The position numbers and the translations under genes were made by a program. Below, piece after piece: positions 1 through 8,112 of a DNA stretch of 27,176 nt. The notes below the pieces were generated by a model that searched no databases, had not been told where the DNA came from, and saw only the letters and a program-made list of their open reading frames with translations. Each line of letters starts with the position of its first letter. The first letter of the stretch is position 1. Source of the DNA: an uncultured Actinomycetes bacterium (GTDB taxonomy: Bacteria; Actinomycetota; Thermoleophilia; Solirubrobacterales; Solirubrobacteraceae); the NCBI GenBank assembly GCA_937888775.1, contig CALAQT010000297.1, positions 1 through 27,176 on the forward strand, written 5' to 3'.

Positions 1-15
1 CCGCGCTACCCGCGC

Positions 16-300
16 TTAGGCCCTCACCTCACCCCCGGAAACAGCACAAGCGCCGCAAATCTCCGGTGCACCCGCAGCCCCGATGCTGGCCATTGCGGGT
101 CCGATGCGTTCGTCCGCGAAGCGGTCGAAATGCGCGCGCGACTCCCAGAAGTCGAGCACGCCCCAGCCGCCGTCTACCGGACCGGACGCGTGAAAGACGA
201 GTCCGTCCGGGGGATTGCCGTCAGGGTCGATCGCGGCATTGAGCCGGTCGATCTGCTCGGCCGTCCCGCCGGCGAGCTTGAGTCGGATTCCCACAGCCAT
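16..300 (-). CDS. Small dimeric alpha/beta-barrel (ABM-like) domain protein
   Basis: This encodes a 94-residue protein beginning MAVGIRLKL. The size and the pattern of a first beta strand, a helix rich in Glu/Asp, a WGVLDFWES strand and an HFDRFADERIGPAM helix resemble single-domain antibiotic-biosynthesis-monooxygenase-like proteins of the dimeric alpha/beta-barrel fold. Members of that fold act as small oxygenases, isomerases or unknown-function proteins; no catalytic residue can be named here. The start at 300 was chosen over the upstream in-frame start at 444 because an excellent ribosome binding site (AAGGAGGA on the minus strand, about 302-311) precedes it. The extra 48 upstream residues look like non-coding translation. 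The gene stands alone, with about 500 bases of non-coding DNA upstream. Substrate unknown. Confidence 0.75.
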   Translation of the reverse strand: MAVGIRLKLAGGTAEQIDRLNAAIDPDGNPPDGLVFHASGPVDGGWGVLDFWESRAHFDRFADERIGPAMASIGAAGAPEICGACAVSGGEVRA

Positions 301-819
301 CGCTCCTCCTTGATTTGACCAGGCGACTGTAGTCAACGGCGGACCGGCGCTGGAATAACTTTGGCGAAGCCCTGCCCGCGCTCCGGTGTCCTTCGCGCGA
401 ATCCCGACGCCCAACCATGGTCTCGAGCGCGCTACGCGCAGCACTCGCCCGGAATTGATCGCAGGAGAAGTCTTCCGCCGGTCAAATCAAGCCGGGCAAC
501 GTGACTCCTCTGGAACGCACGCGGAAGTGTCGCAGCTCGCCGGCCGGCAGCGGTTGAGAAGCGCTTGTGCATCGTGATACCTCGGAGGCCGTTAGACCGG
601 TCAACCCGTATTGATCGGAGAACAGGTCAGCCGCAGGTCGTGGAAGACCGCCGCCCGATCGCCGACGTAAAGAAGCAGCGGTAGTTCCCCGGCGTTTTCT
701 GCGGCATCGAACGGATGCGCGGTCCTGCTCAAGCGAGTAAGCCAGCACTAGACCTCCAATCGAATCAAAGAGGACTCGCTGCAGAGACCAATGGCGTTGG
801 GTGCGAGGAGGTTACTGAG
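301..819. other. Gene-free stretch
   Basis: No convincing coding region was found in this 519-base stretch. A minus-strand frame across roughly 610-760 reads smoothly (containing HPFDAAENAGELPLLLYVG) but has no start codon and stops at both ends, so it is at most a gene remnant. The minus-strand promoter of the gene ending at 300 should lie at the left edge, and the promoter of the small peptide gene at the right edge. Confidence 0.5.
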
Positions 820-900
820 ATGACCGCTATCTTGTTCATCGTAGCTTTGCTGGTGTTCGATTTGCTCGTTCTACGTCGTATCGGCAGCCCATATGGATGA
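820..900 (+). CDS. 26-residue single-pass membrane peptide
   Basis: This short ORF is preceded by a strong Shine-Dalgarno sequence (GAGGAGGT at 805-812) with a 7-base spacer to the ATG at 820. The peptide starts MTAILFIVALLVFDLLVLRR and ends GSPYG. Residues 2-17 form one hydrophobic transmembrane helix, closed by an Arg-Arg pair that would sit on the cytoplasmic side. Tiny one-helix proteins of this look (hydrophobic run, Asp-Leu-Leu, then Arg) occur as unnamed small proteins in actinobacteria and Chloroflexi. KdpF is of comparable size, but no kdp genes are nearby. A perfect 13-bp hairpin lies 15 bases after the stop, which supports a monocistronic unit. Function unknown; it could regulate a membrane complex. 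Confidence 0.6.
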   Translation: MTAILFIVALLVFDLLVLRRIGSPYG

Positions 901-915
901 AACCATTCCGCATCA

Positions 916-952
916 CCTCCGGCGTGACACTACGGATGCGTCACGCCGGAGG
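916..952 (+). terminator. Perfect 13-bp hairpin after the small membrane peptide
   Basis: Arms at 916-928 (CCTCCGGCGTGAC) and 940-952 (its exact reverse complement) enclose an 11-base loop. It lies just behind the stop at 898-900, where a terminator is expected. There is no T-run after it, so intrinsic termination is likely but not certain; an RNA-stabilising or protein-binding hairpin is the alternative. Confidence 0.6.
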
Positions 953-1071
953 GGCGATGGTTGAGTCACGGGCTATGCTAGTGGCTCGCGACAGGTGAAG
1001 GGCGGCTGGGGCGAGGGTTGGCAACGCTTTATGTATGCCTAACCCGCCCAGAGCGGTCTTGGTCGTCATAG

Positions 1072-1115
1072 TGAAACCGAACGGGTAACGAACTGAAACC
1101 GAATGGGTAACGAAC
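1072..1115. repeat. 22-bp tandem direct repeat, two copies
   Basis: TGAAACCGAACGGGTAACGA at 1072 begins a 22-base unit that is repeated immediately at 1094-1115 with a single change (C to T at the eleventh base). A shorter direct repeat, GTGTAGCC, recurs at about 1159 and 1184 within a larger GGG/C-CGTGTAGCC context. No gene covers the area. Function is unknown; regulatory or replication-iteron roles are possible but unsupported. Confidence 0.6.
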
Positions 1116-1252
1116 GCGAACCACCGACCCGAGCACCAACCGGCGGCGCCCAAAGGGCGTGTAGCCGGGGGCGTCCAACGGCCGTGTAGCCATTGCCCGG
1201 GCCCACGCGGTGAATGAGGCTCGGCGTCCCGTCCAAGACCCACCCACGCGCC

Positions 1253-1257
1253 TGCTC
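1253..1257 (+). repeat. Target site duplication, left copy (TGCTC)
   Basis: TGCTC directly precedes the left transposon end and recurs exactly at 8149-8153 directly after the right end. Five bases is the duplication length produced by Tn3-family transposition. Confidence 0.93.
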
Positions 1258-1293
1258 GGGGTACGGCCAAGATAAGCCCAAAAGGTGTATTAG
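1258..1293 (+). repeat. Left terminal inverted repeat of the Tn3-family element
   Basis: The repeat reads GGGGTACGGCCAAGATAAG followed by CCCAAAAGGTGTATTAG. Its reverse complement is found at 8113-8148 with differences only at positions 8 (G/A) and 33 (T/G). The outermost GGGG and the internal TAAG are typical of Tn3-family ends, and the first bases resemble the GGGGTAC-GCCA start of Tn4430 ends. Confidence 0.95.
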
Positions 1294-1465
1294 CCGCGTC
1301 GTGATGCTCGCCGCAAACTGCGGCTTGGCCTTATCGCAGTCGTATGCGAGCAGGGTAGCCTCGGCCGCGTGAACGGCGCCATCGCCTTGTTGATCGCCAA
1401 CGGTTCGCTCGGCTTCGAGTTCTCGTGGCGCGTGGATCTGCGGGCCTGACCGGGGGTTTGGGGCG

Positions 1466-4400
1466 ATGGCGTCGATTGAGCGCACGGCGTACCCGCGGTT
1501 TCGGCGCCTCGTGACGGCCCGCGAACTCGCCTCCCTGAGCCCGACAGAGGACGAGGCCGCGTGGGCCAGTACACACGCTCGTTCCGACGAGCACTTGCTG
1601 ACGCTGGGGCTCTCGCTGACGTGCTTCCAGCGGCTGGGGTACTTCCCGAGGTCCGGTGAAATCCCTAGGGAGGTCGTCGAGCATGTCCGGCGCTGCCTGG
1701 CGCTGCGGGAGGGAACGGCCCCTTCGCGCGGAGCTGAGACCGCGAAGTTGCAGCGGCGGTTGGTGCGGGAGCGTCTCGGCGTGATCCATGATCCGGAGCG
1801 GGCACGGGCTGTCGCGTCGGCTGCGATCCGATTCGCGGCAGAGGTCAAGAACGACCCGCCGGACTTGATCAATGTTGCTCTGGAGATGCTCGTCAAGGAA
1901 TCTCTCGAGCTGCCGGCATTCTCGACGCTTGACGAGATCGTGTCGAGGATCCGTGGCGAGGTGAACACGGGCATGTTCGAGCGGATCGACGGTCGGATTG
2001 GGCTCCCTGACCGGGTGCGCCTTGAGACCTTGCTGGAGGTCATCGGCCAGGGCGCAAAAACTCCGTACAACCGCTTGAAGCAGCCAGCCGGCCGAGCGTC
2101 ATGGTCTGGGTTTCGGGAGCAGGTGGAGCATCTTCGATGGGTCGATTCGCTCGGCGATACCGGGGCGTGGCTGGAGGGGATCGCGGAGGCGAAGATCGCC
2201 GACTTCGCCGGGGAGGCGATGGCCGCGACGCGGCGGTGATGCGCGATGTCGCGCCGCTGAAGCGGATGGCGCTTGTGGCGTGCATGGTCCACGTCGCGAG
2301 GACGCGCGCGCGTGATGATCTGGCGGAGATGTTCTGCAAGCGGATGGCGTCGGTCACGAAGCTCGCGAAAGCTGAGCTTGCCGAGATCCGCGAGCGCGAG
2401 GCGGAGATCAGTGAGCGGCTGATCATCAGCTACCGCAGCGTGCTCGGCTGTCTCGACCCGCGCAGCGCCGAGACAGCCGACGCGGCCGCGGCGGTGCGGC
2501 GGGCGCGCCGGATCGTCGAGGACGCCGGCGGGTTCGAGGCGAAGCTTGCCGAGATCGAGGCGGTGTCGGCGCATCACGCGAACAACTACATGCCGTTGGT
2601 CGCCAAGCACCGTCGGCGGGACCGGGCGACGATGTTCGCGTTCACGAGGGTGGTCGAACTGGAGGCGACGAGCGCTGACCGCAGCGTGCTGGACGCCGTC
2701 GAGCACGCGGTGGCACACGCGCACCTGGCCCGAGCCTTCATCCCCGACCATCGCGACGGCGTCCGGGTTGACTTGTCGTTCGCATCGGAGCAGTGGCAGC
2801 GGATCGTCATCGATCGTGGCCATCCGGGACAGTTGCATCGTCGCCACTTCGAAGCGTGCGTCTTCACGTACCTCGCGAGCGAGTTGCGGACCGGGGATAT
2901 CGCCGTGCGCGGGTCGCAGGCGTACGCGAACTGGGCCGAGCAGCTCCTCCCATGGTCGGACTGCGAAGAGCTGCTTGGCGAGTTCCGCGCCGAGACCGGC
3001 CTGCCCAACACCGCCCGAGCGTTCACCGACCAACTGCGGACGAAGCTCGCAGATCAGGCCGCTGCCGTCGACGCCGGATACCCGGAGAACACTGATCTCG
3101 TGATCGACCCAGCGACCGGCGTGCCGTCGATCAAGCGCCGCCGCGCAAGCGAGCCGGCGGAGGGGGCGCTGGCCCTGGAGGAGGCTCTCAAGGAGCGGAT
3201 GCCGGAGCGGACGCTGCTCAAGATCCTCGCGCGCACCGCGTACTGGCTTGAGTGGTGGCGGCGGTTCGGGCCCGCGTCCGGCTCGGATCCAAAGCTCGCC
3301 GATCCGCTGCTGCGCTACGTGCTGACGACGTTCACCTACGGCGCCACTCTCGGTCCGGCGCAGGCCGCGCGGCATATCAGTGGCGTGTCCGCGCACGAGC
3401 TCGGCGCGACCGCCGCCCGGCACTTCACGACCGGGAAGCTGAACCTCGCGAGCGCGGATGTCGTGAACGCCTATCTGCTGCTCGACTCGGTGAAGGCGTG
3501 GGGTGACGGCACGAGCGTCGCGGCGGACGGGACGCAGGTCGACACGCTGATCGACAACCTCCTGGCCGAGTCGCACATCCGCTACGGCGGGTACGGCGGG
3601 ATCGCCTACCACCACATCGCCGACAACTACATCGCGCTGTTCAGCCACTTCATCCCGTGCGGCGTCTGGGAAGCCGTCTACATCATCGAAGGGCTCCTGA
3701 AGAACCTCTCCGAGGCAGAGCCGGACACGATCCACGCCGACACCCAAGGCCAGAGCTATCCCGTCCACGCGCTCGCGCACCTGTTCGGGTTCGAGCTGCT
3801 GACCCGGATCCGCAACTGGAAGGACCTCACGTTCTACCGCGGCTCAGCGGACTGTCCGCTATGCGCACATCGACGAGCTGTTCGGGGCTCCCGGGGAGAA
3901 CACGATCAACTGGCAGCTGATCGAGACGCACTGGGTCGACCTGATGCAGGTCATCCTCTCGATCCGCGCGGGCCGGCTGTCCTCAACCCTGCTGCTACGC
4001 CGGTTGGGGACCGAGTCGCGGAAGAACAACATCTACAAGGCGTTCCGCGAGCTTGGTCGCGTGATCCGCACGATCACCCTCTTGCGGTTCATCTCCGAGC
4101 CCGAGCTGCGCGAAGAGATCACCGCCGCGACGAACAAGGTCGAGTCCTACAACGACTTCTCCGCCTGGCTGCGATTCGGGCACGACACGATCGAGCGCAA
4201 CGACCCAGCCGAGCAGGAGAAGATCATCAAGTTCAACACGCTGCTCTCCAACTGCGTGATCTTCCACACCGCCCTGGACATGACCACCGTCCTGCGCCAA
4301 CTCGCCGCGGAGGGCTGGGAGATCACCCCAGCCGCCGTGGCTGAGCTCTCGCCGTACATCCGAGAGCGAATCAAACGCTTCGGCGAGTACGCCACCGACG

Positions 4401-4474
4401 GTCTCATCGACCCGCCCGACGCATTCGACCCGCACCTCGATCTGCTCCCCCCGACGGCCGCCCAGGCAGCATGA
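1466..4474 (+). pseudogene. tnpA: Tn3-family transposase TnpA, interrupted by two compensating frameshifts
   Basis: Three consecutive frame segments together encode a full-size Tn3 transposase of about 1,000 residues. Segment 1 (1466 to about 2225) holds the N-terminal DUF4158-like DNA-binding region, starting MASIERTAYPRF. Segment 2 (about 2225 to 3850) holds the middle and first half of the RNase-H-like core. Segment 3 (about 3850 to 4474) holds the C-terminal part with RRLGTESRKNNIYKAFRELG. The catalytic triad is complete across the segments: Asp in VAADGTQ (codon 3526-3528), Asp in HADTQGQSY (3739-3741) and Glu in TNKVESYN (4142-4144), at composite residues of about 688, 759 and 893, where Tn3-family triads lie. 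One base seems missing near 2226 (restoring it gives MAADAAVMRD) and one extra near 3853 (removing it gives SADVRYAHIDELF). No slippery heptamer is visible at the first site. Either the gene is inactive or the assembly has two indel errors. The ATG at 1466 has only a weak G-rich ribosome binding site. Confidence 0.92.
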
Positions 4475-4490
4475 CGCCGCTCGATCCCGG

Positions 4491-4523
4491 CTTCCGCTTC
4501 GCGATTCGAGAGCAGCAGCGACC
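4491..4523 (-). repeat. Degenerate inverted repeat flanking the cargo, left arm
   Basis: Read on the minus strand, this 33-base stretch matches 7017-7049 on the plus strand at 26 of 33 positions, centred on GCTGCTGCTC and AAGCGGA. It begins 16 bases after the transposase stop. The similarity is imperfect and may be partly due to low complexity, so it is only a candidate boundary of the cargo module. Confidence 0.35.
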
Positions 4524-4620
4524 GATTCCTGCCGGACGACTTCTGCTCCCGTCGGGAGTCCGACGGCGGTCGCCTGCTGTGCGTGAGGCTTCTCCTTGCA
4601 CGCGATAGCGGGGGCGAACC

Positions 4621-6573
4621 TTGCCGGCGTCGCTGGCGCCGATCGGGCGGTTCATGCCTGTGCAGTGCATAGGAGCAGCAGGAGCCGTGGGCGAGTTCCG
4701 GTTTTCGTTCCACGCGGTCCCGAGCCTGACGAGCGGGCAGTTCTCAGCCGTGTCGTGTACGCCTGAGAACGCGTGCATCGCTGTCGGGAGCTACACCAAC
4801 AAAGCCAACGTCGCGCTGCCGTTGGCGGAGCGCTTGAACGGCACCGGCTGGCGGATCTTGCGGACCCCGCATCCGGCCGGCGCGAAAGGCGCGGCGCTCG
4901 GCGGCGTGTCGTGCGCGGCGGGGAACGCGTGCATCGCTGTCGGGAGCTACACCAACAAAGTCAAAATCCAGGTGATGCTCGCGGAGCGTTGGAACGGCAC
5001 CGGCTGGCGGATCTTGCGGACCCCGCGCCCGGCCGGCGCGAAAGGCGCGGCGCTCGGCGGCGTGTCGTGCGCGGCGGGGAACGCGTGCATCGCTGTCGGG
5101 AGCTACACCAACAAAGTCAAAATCCAGGTGATGCTCGCGGAGCGTTGGAACGGCTCCGGCTGGGAGATCTTGCGGATCCCGCGCCCGGCCGGCGCGGCGA
5201 GCACCGCGCTGAGCGGCGTGTCGTGCACTTCGAGGACCGCGTGCATCGCCGTCGGGAGCTATTACAACAGCAGGGCGAAAGTCCTGGTGACGCTGGTGGA
5301 GCGCTGGGACGGCGCTAGGTGGAGGATCCGGCGGACTCCCAACCCGGCCGGCACGGTGATGCAGCGTCCGATTGGCACGCAAGGCGCGTCGCTGAGCGGC
5401 GTGTCGTGCACTTCGAGGAACGCGTGCATCGCTGTCGGGAGCTACGTCAAGCCCTTCAATCCGTTGGTCCAGCCGAGGCAGGCGGCGCTCGTGGAGCGCT
5501 GGAACGGCAAGCTGTGGAAGATCCAGCGGACCCCCAGTCCGGCCGGCGCGTCGCCGCTGACGAACATGTCGCTCAGCAGCGTGACGTGCATGTCGAGGAC
5601 CGTCTGCATCGCCGTCGGGAGCTACACTGACAGTGCCGGCACTGGGGTGGCGCTGGCGGAGCGCTTCAACGGCGAGCGTTGGAGGATCGAGGACACCCCC
5701 GACCCGGCGGGCGCGACGAGCATCACCCTGAGCGGCGTGTCGTGCTCGTCGAGGATGGCGTGCACCACCGTCGGGAGCTTCGCCAACCCCGCGACGATCG
5801 AGGTGACGTTCGCGGAGGCCTGGAACGGGACGAGCTGGAGGATCCAGAGCACCCGTAACCCCCTCAGCGGCGCGAGCCGCGGCGCGCTGAACGGCGTGTC
5901 GTGCACGTCCGCCACCGCGTGCACAGCTGTCGGGAGCTACACCAACACCAGCGGCACGCAGACGGCGCTGGCGGAGGGCTGGGACGGGACCAGCTGGAGG
6001 ATCCAGCCGACCCCTGACCCCGGCGGCGCGGGCTCCAGCGCGCTCAATGGCGTGTCGTGCGCCTCGCCCACCGCGTGCATCGCTGTCGGGAGCTACACCA
6101 CCAGCCCCGGCAACGTGCAGGCGCTGGCAGAGGCCTGGGACGGGACCAGCTGGACGATCCAGGACACCCCCAACCTGGCTCCTCAAGACCGTGGGACCTG
6201 GCTCGACGCGGTGTCGTGCAGCTCCGGGACCGCCTGCACCGCGGTCGGGGGCTGGAGCGCGTACCACGTATCCGGGTTCGTGGCCGATTTCTGGGACGGC
6301 ACCACCTGGACTATCCAAAGCACCCCCAGCAGCACTTTTCCAGGAGGTGAGCTGAACGGGGTGTCATGCACCTCCGCCACCGCCTGCACCGCAGTGGGCG
6401 AACTCAGTAGCGCCGTGGGGCTCCCGGCGCCGGTGGCGGATACCTGGGACGGCACCAGCTGGACGCTCCAGAACACTCCCACACCCGGCTACACCCACTT
6501 CAACGCGGTGTCGTGCACCTCCGCAACGGTGTGCACGGCCGTCGGAAGCTACTTCATTGAGCGAGAGTCATAG
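4621..6573 (+). CDS. Transposon cargo: 12-repeat, cysteine-paired, propeller-like repeat protein (truncated)
   Basis: The product consists of twelve imperfect repeats of about 45-55 residues. Each begins L-x-GVSCTS-x-x-AC-x-AVGSY and ends AE-x-WNGT-x-W-x-I-x-x-TP-x-PAG. Every repeat keeps two cysteines five to six residues apart and a WNGT/WDGT-x-W strand motif, suggesting disulfide-stabilised blades of a beta-propeller outside the cell. Proteins with such repeats are common and unnamed in soil actinobacteria. The open frame starts at TTG 4621. A GTG at 4687 with AGGAG/GGAG upstream (4671-4684) is an alternative, as is ATG 4654. None gives a convincing signal peptide, so the original 5' end may be missing. 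The last repeat stops after AVGSYFI with the unrelated tail ERES, so the 3' end is truncated too. Repeats 2 and 3 are almost identical in DNA (156-bp period). Function unknown; surface binding is a guess. Confidence 0.8.
   Translation: MPASLAPIGRFMPVQCIGAAGAVGEFRFSFHAVPSLTSGQFSAVSCTPENACIAVGSYTNKANVALPLAERLNGTGWRILRTPHPAGAKGAALGGVSCAAGNACIAVGSYTNKVKIQVMLAERWNGTGWRILRTPRPAGAKGAALGGVSCAAGNACIAVGSYTNKVKIQVMLAERWNGSGWEILRIPRPAGAASTALSGVSCTSRTACIAVGSYYNSRAKVLVTLVERWDGARWRIRRTPNPAGTVMQRPIGTQGASLSGVSCTSRNACIAVGSYVKPFNPLVQPRQAALVERWNGKLWKIQRTPSPAGASPLTNMSLSSVTCMSRTVCIAVGSYTDSAGTGVALAERFNGERWRIEDTPDPAGATSITLSGVSCSSRMACTTVGSFANPATIEVTFAEAWNGTSWRIQSTRNPLSGASRGALNGVSCTSATACTAVGSYTNTSGTQTALAEGWDGTSWRIQPTPDPGGAGSSALNGVSCASPTACIAVGSYTTSPGNVQALAEAWDGTSWTIQDTPNLAPQDRGTWLDAVSCSSGTACTAVGGWSAYHVSGFVADFWDGTTWTIQSTPSSTFPGGELNGVSCTSATACTAVGELSSAVGLPAPVADTWDGTSWTLQNTPTPGYTHFNAVSCTSATVCTAVGSYFIERES
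4879..5190 (+). repeat. Recent 156-bp tandem duplication inside the cargo gene
   Basis: Units 4879-5034 and 5035-5190 encode repeats 2 and 3 and are nearly identical over most of their length. The other repeats of the protein are clearly diverged. The 156-bp period equals 52 codons, so the reading frame is preserved. Confidence 0.85.
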
Positions 6574-7054
6574 TCGCGACGAAACTCGAGCGCCAGCCTG
6601 CAGCACGGAAGCCCCGACCACCTCCCGCCACGCTGGAGCCCGCCGTCCACCTAACCGAGCTGCGCTCCCGGCGGATCGAACCACCGTCCGCACGAGGTAT
6701 GAGCGCTCCCGTCTCGAACACGCCCCAGCGTCCTATCAGGGTCGCGTCACTCCCCCGTTCTGCGCTCCAATAAGGCATCTCGCCGACGGCGCTGTCCGCG
6801 GACCTACTTCCAGAAGCAACAGTCTGAAGCAGACGGCCGCCCTTGAGGAGCACCAGAAGCGTCGTGCAGTCGGGCCGTGGCGCCGACTGCATAGGTACCG
6901 CGGGCGGCTGGCGACCGCCGCGGACCTCGCCATCCCGGCTCTCGCCTGCGCGAAACGCAGAAGCGAGGCCGTCACTGCTGGTTTTGAGCACGAGGAGCAG
7001 CCGTCCCAAAGGCGTCGGCTGCTGCTGCTCCCGGATCGGAAAGCGGAGGTACGA
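6574..7054. other. Gene-free stretch between cargo gene and recombinase
   Basis: Open frames exist on both strands, but none has a family resemblance, a good ribosome binding site or a sensible composition. The stretch could be the decayed 3' part of the repeat gene and its original flank. The right edge contains the degenerate inverted-repeat arm at 7017-7049 and leads directly into the recombinase site. Confidence 0.5.
7017..7049 (+). repeat. Degenerate inverted repeat flanking the cargo, right arm
   Basis: This matches the reverse complement of 4491-4523 at 26 of 33 positions and lies 5 bases before the recombinase core site. Together the two arms bracket the cargo gene, so the pair might mark a cargo insertion unit; the evidence is weak. 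Confidence 0.35.
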
Positions 7055-7153
7055 ACTTCAGAGAACCGTTCTTCTCTGAAGTAAACTCCGGGTGTGACTA
7101 CAGAGAACGCGCTCCAAACAGGATCGCAGGCCCCCAAATCCGCTTCAGAGAAC
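7055..7153 (+). promoter_or_regulatory. Predicted internal resolution site (IRS): dif-like core plus two accessory direct repeats
   Basis: The core is a perfect inverted repeat: ACTTCAGAGAA at 7055-7065, a 6-base centre CCGTTC at 7066-7071, and TTCTCTGAAGT at 7072-7082. This is the 11-6-11 geometry of XerCD dif sites. Two further copies of the arm motif follow in direct orientation: CTACAGAGAAC at 7098-7108 (one mismatch) and CTTCAGAGAAC at 7143-7153 (exact). A core of two inverted motifs plus two directly repeated accessory motifs is the organisation described for the TnpI recombination site of Tn4430. The recombinase start codon (7094) falls between core and accessory motifs, so binding would also cover the gene's translation start and probably its promoter, implying autoregulation. 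The function is inferred from structure and position. Confidence 0.8.
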
Positions 7154-8086
7154 ACGGCCGGCCTCCCGCAACGTCGCCGCGGTCGGGCACCGCTGGAGCT
7201 ACCGGACCCGTTCACCGCGGTGCTCGACGACTACATCCGCGCTCTCGCGGCAGCCCCGCTCGCCGCCCAGACCCGCCGGACGTACACCTCAAAAGTCCGC
7301 CAGTTCCTCGCGTGGCTCGCCATCGCCGCCCTCGACGAAGATCCGCTCAGCAGCGCCGACGGCCGCGACTGGGCCGTGCGCGACTACCGCACCCACCTCC
7401 AAGCCGTCCTGAAGCGCAGCCCGGCAACCGTGAACAACGCGCTCGCTGCCGTCGACGACTTCTACATCCGCCGCGGCCTCGGACCCGCGAGCGCCGCCCG
7501 AATCGAGATCGCGGCCGCCGCGCCGCGAGCGCTCGACGCACGCGCCCAGCTCCGCTACCTCCGAGCCGTCCAACGCTGCCCGTCGCCACGCGACCTGGCG
7601 CTCGCGCTGGTCCCGTTCTACGCCGGCGCGCGGATCAGCGAGATCGTCGCGCTCGACCTCGACGACGTCGCCCGCTCCGCCCGCAAAGGCGTCCTACGAA
7701 TCCTCGGCAAAGGCGAACGCGTCCGCCACGTCCCGATCCACCCACAGCTCCATGCGGCGCTCGCCGGCTGGCTCGCCGAGCGCGCCGACTGGCCCGGCGC
7801 CAAAGACAGCCCCGCGCTGTTCCTCAACCAACGCGGGCAGCGCCTCAGCGTCCGCGGCGCCCACGACATCATCACCGGCATCGCCGCGGCCGCGGGCCTC
7901 GACGACGACACGACCGTGCATATCCTCAGGCACACGTTCGCGACCACGCTCGTGCGCGGCGGGACCGACCTCGTGATCGTCGCCGAGCTCCTCGGCCACG
8001 CCCGCCTGGAAACGACCCGCGGATACACCTGCCCCAGCGCAGAAGACCGCACACGAGCCCTCGACCTGCTCCTCATCGACAAATAG
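7094..8086 (+). CDS. tnpI: Tyrosine recombinase, TnpI-like cointegrate resolvase
   Basis: This 330-residue site-specific recombinase would resolve the cointegrates made by replicative Tn3 transposition. Residues of about 38-130 form the N-terminal SAM-like core-binding domain (ALAAVDDFYIRRG). Residues of about 150-330 form the catalytic domain with a complete active site: Arg180 (GARISEI), Lys206 (GKGERVRHVPI), His276 and Arg279 (HILRH), His302 (LLGHARLETT) and nucleophile Tyr311 (RGYTCPS). The start is GTG at 7094. Its first codons contain two copies of the binding motif seen in the adjacent core site at 7055-7082, producing the repeated TEN/SEN tripeptides near the N-terminus. The stop lies 26 bases before the right terminal inverted repeat, as expected for a transposon-borne gene. 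The symbol tnpI is by analogy with Tn4430; a XerC-like integrase name would also fit. Confidence 0.9.
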   Translation: MTTENALQTGSQAPKSASENTAGLPQRRRGRAPLELPDPFTAVLDDYIRALAAAPLAAQTRRTYTSKVRQFLAWLAIAALDEDPLSSADGRDWAVRDYRTHLQAVLKRSPATVNNALAAVDDFYIRRGLGPASAARIEIAAAAPRALDARAQLRYLRAVQRCPSPRDLALALVPFYAGARISEIVALDLDDVARSARKGVLRILGKGERVRHVPIHPQLHAALAGWLAERADWPGAKDSPALFLNQRGQRLSVRGAHDIITGIAAAAGLDDDTTVHILRHTFATTLVRGGTDLVIVAELLGHARLETTRGYTCPSAEDRTRALDLLLIDK

Positions 8087-8112
8087 GCCGCGATCAAGGC
8101 GGATCAGCGGTC

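Noticed and set aside
610..760. Smooth minus-strand reading HPFDAAENAGELPLLLYVG
   Set aside because: Bounded by stops, no start codon, no family recognised; at best a relic.
1294..1449. Plus-strand frame RRKLRLGLIAVVCEQGSLG... just inside the left transposon end
   Set aside because: It has no ATG, no clear alternative start with ribosome binding site and no recognised family. Probably leader DNA of the transposase gene.
1066..3780. A 904-residue open frame on the minus strand
   Set aside because: It is antisense to the transposase, has no family resemblance and crosses the transposon end. It arises from GC-rich codon use in the real gene.
4744..6318. A 524-residue minus-strand frame opposite the repeat protein
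   Set aside because: It mirrors the repeats as Arg/Ala-rich sequence without domains. The plus strand has the conserved Cys/Trp repeat pattern.
6557..7215. Frames on both strands between the cargo gene and the recombinase
   Set aside because: Composition is Ser/Arg-rich and no motif or ribosome binding site is seen; treated as non-coding.
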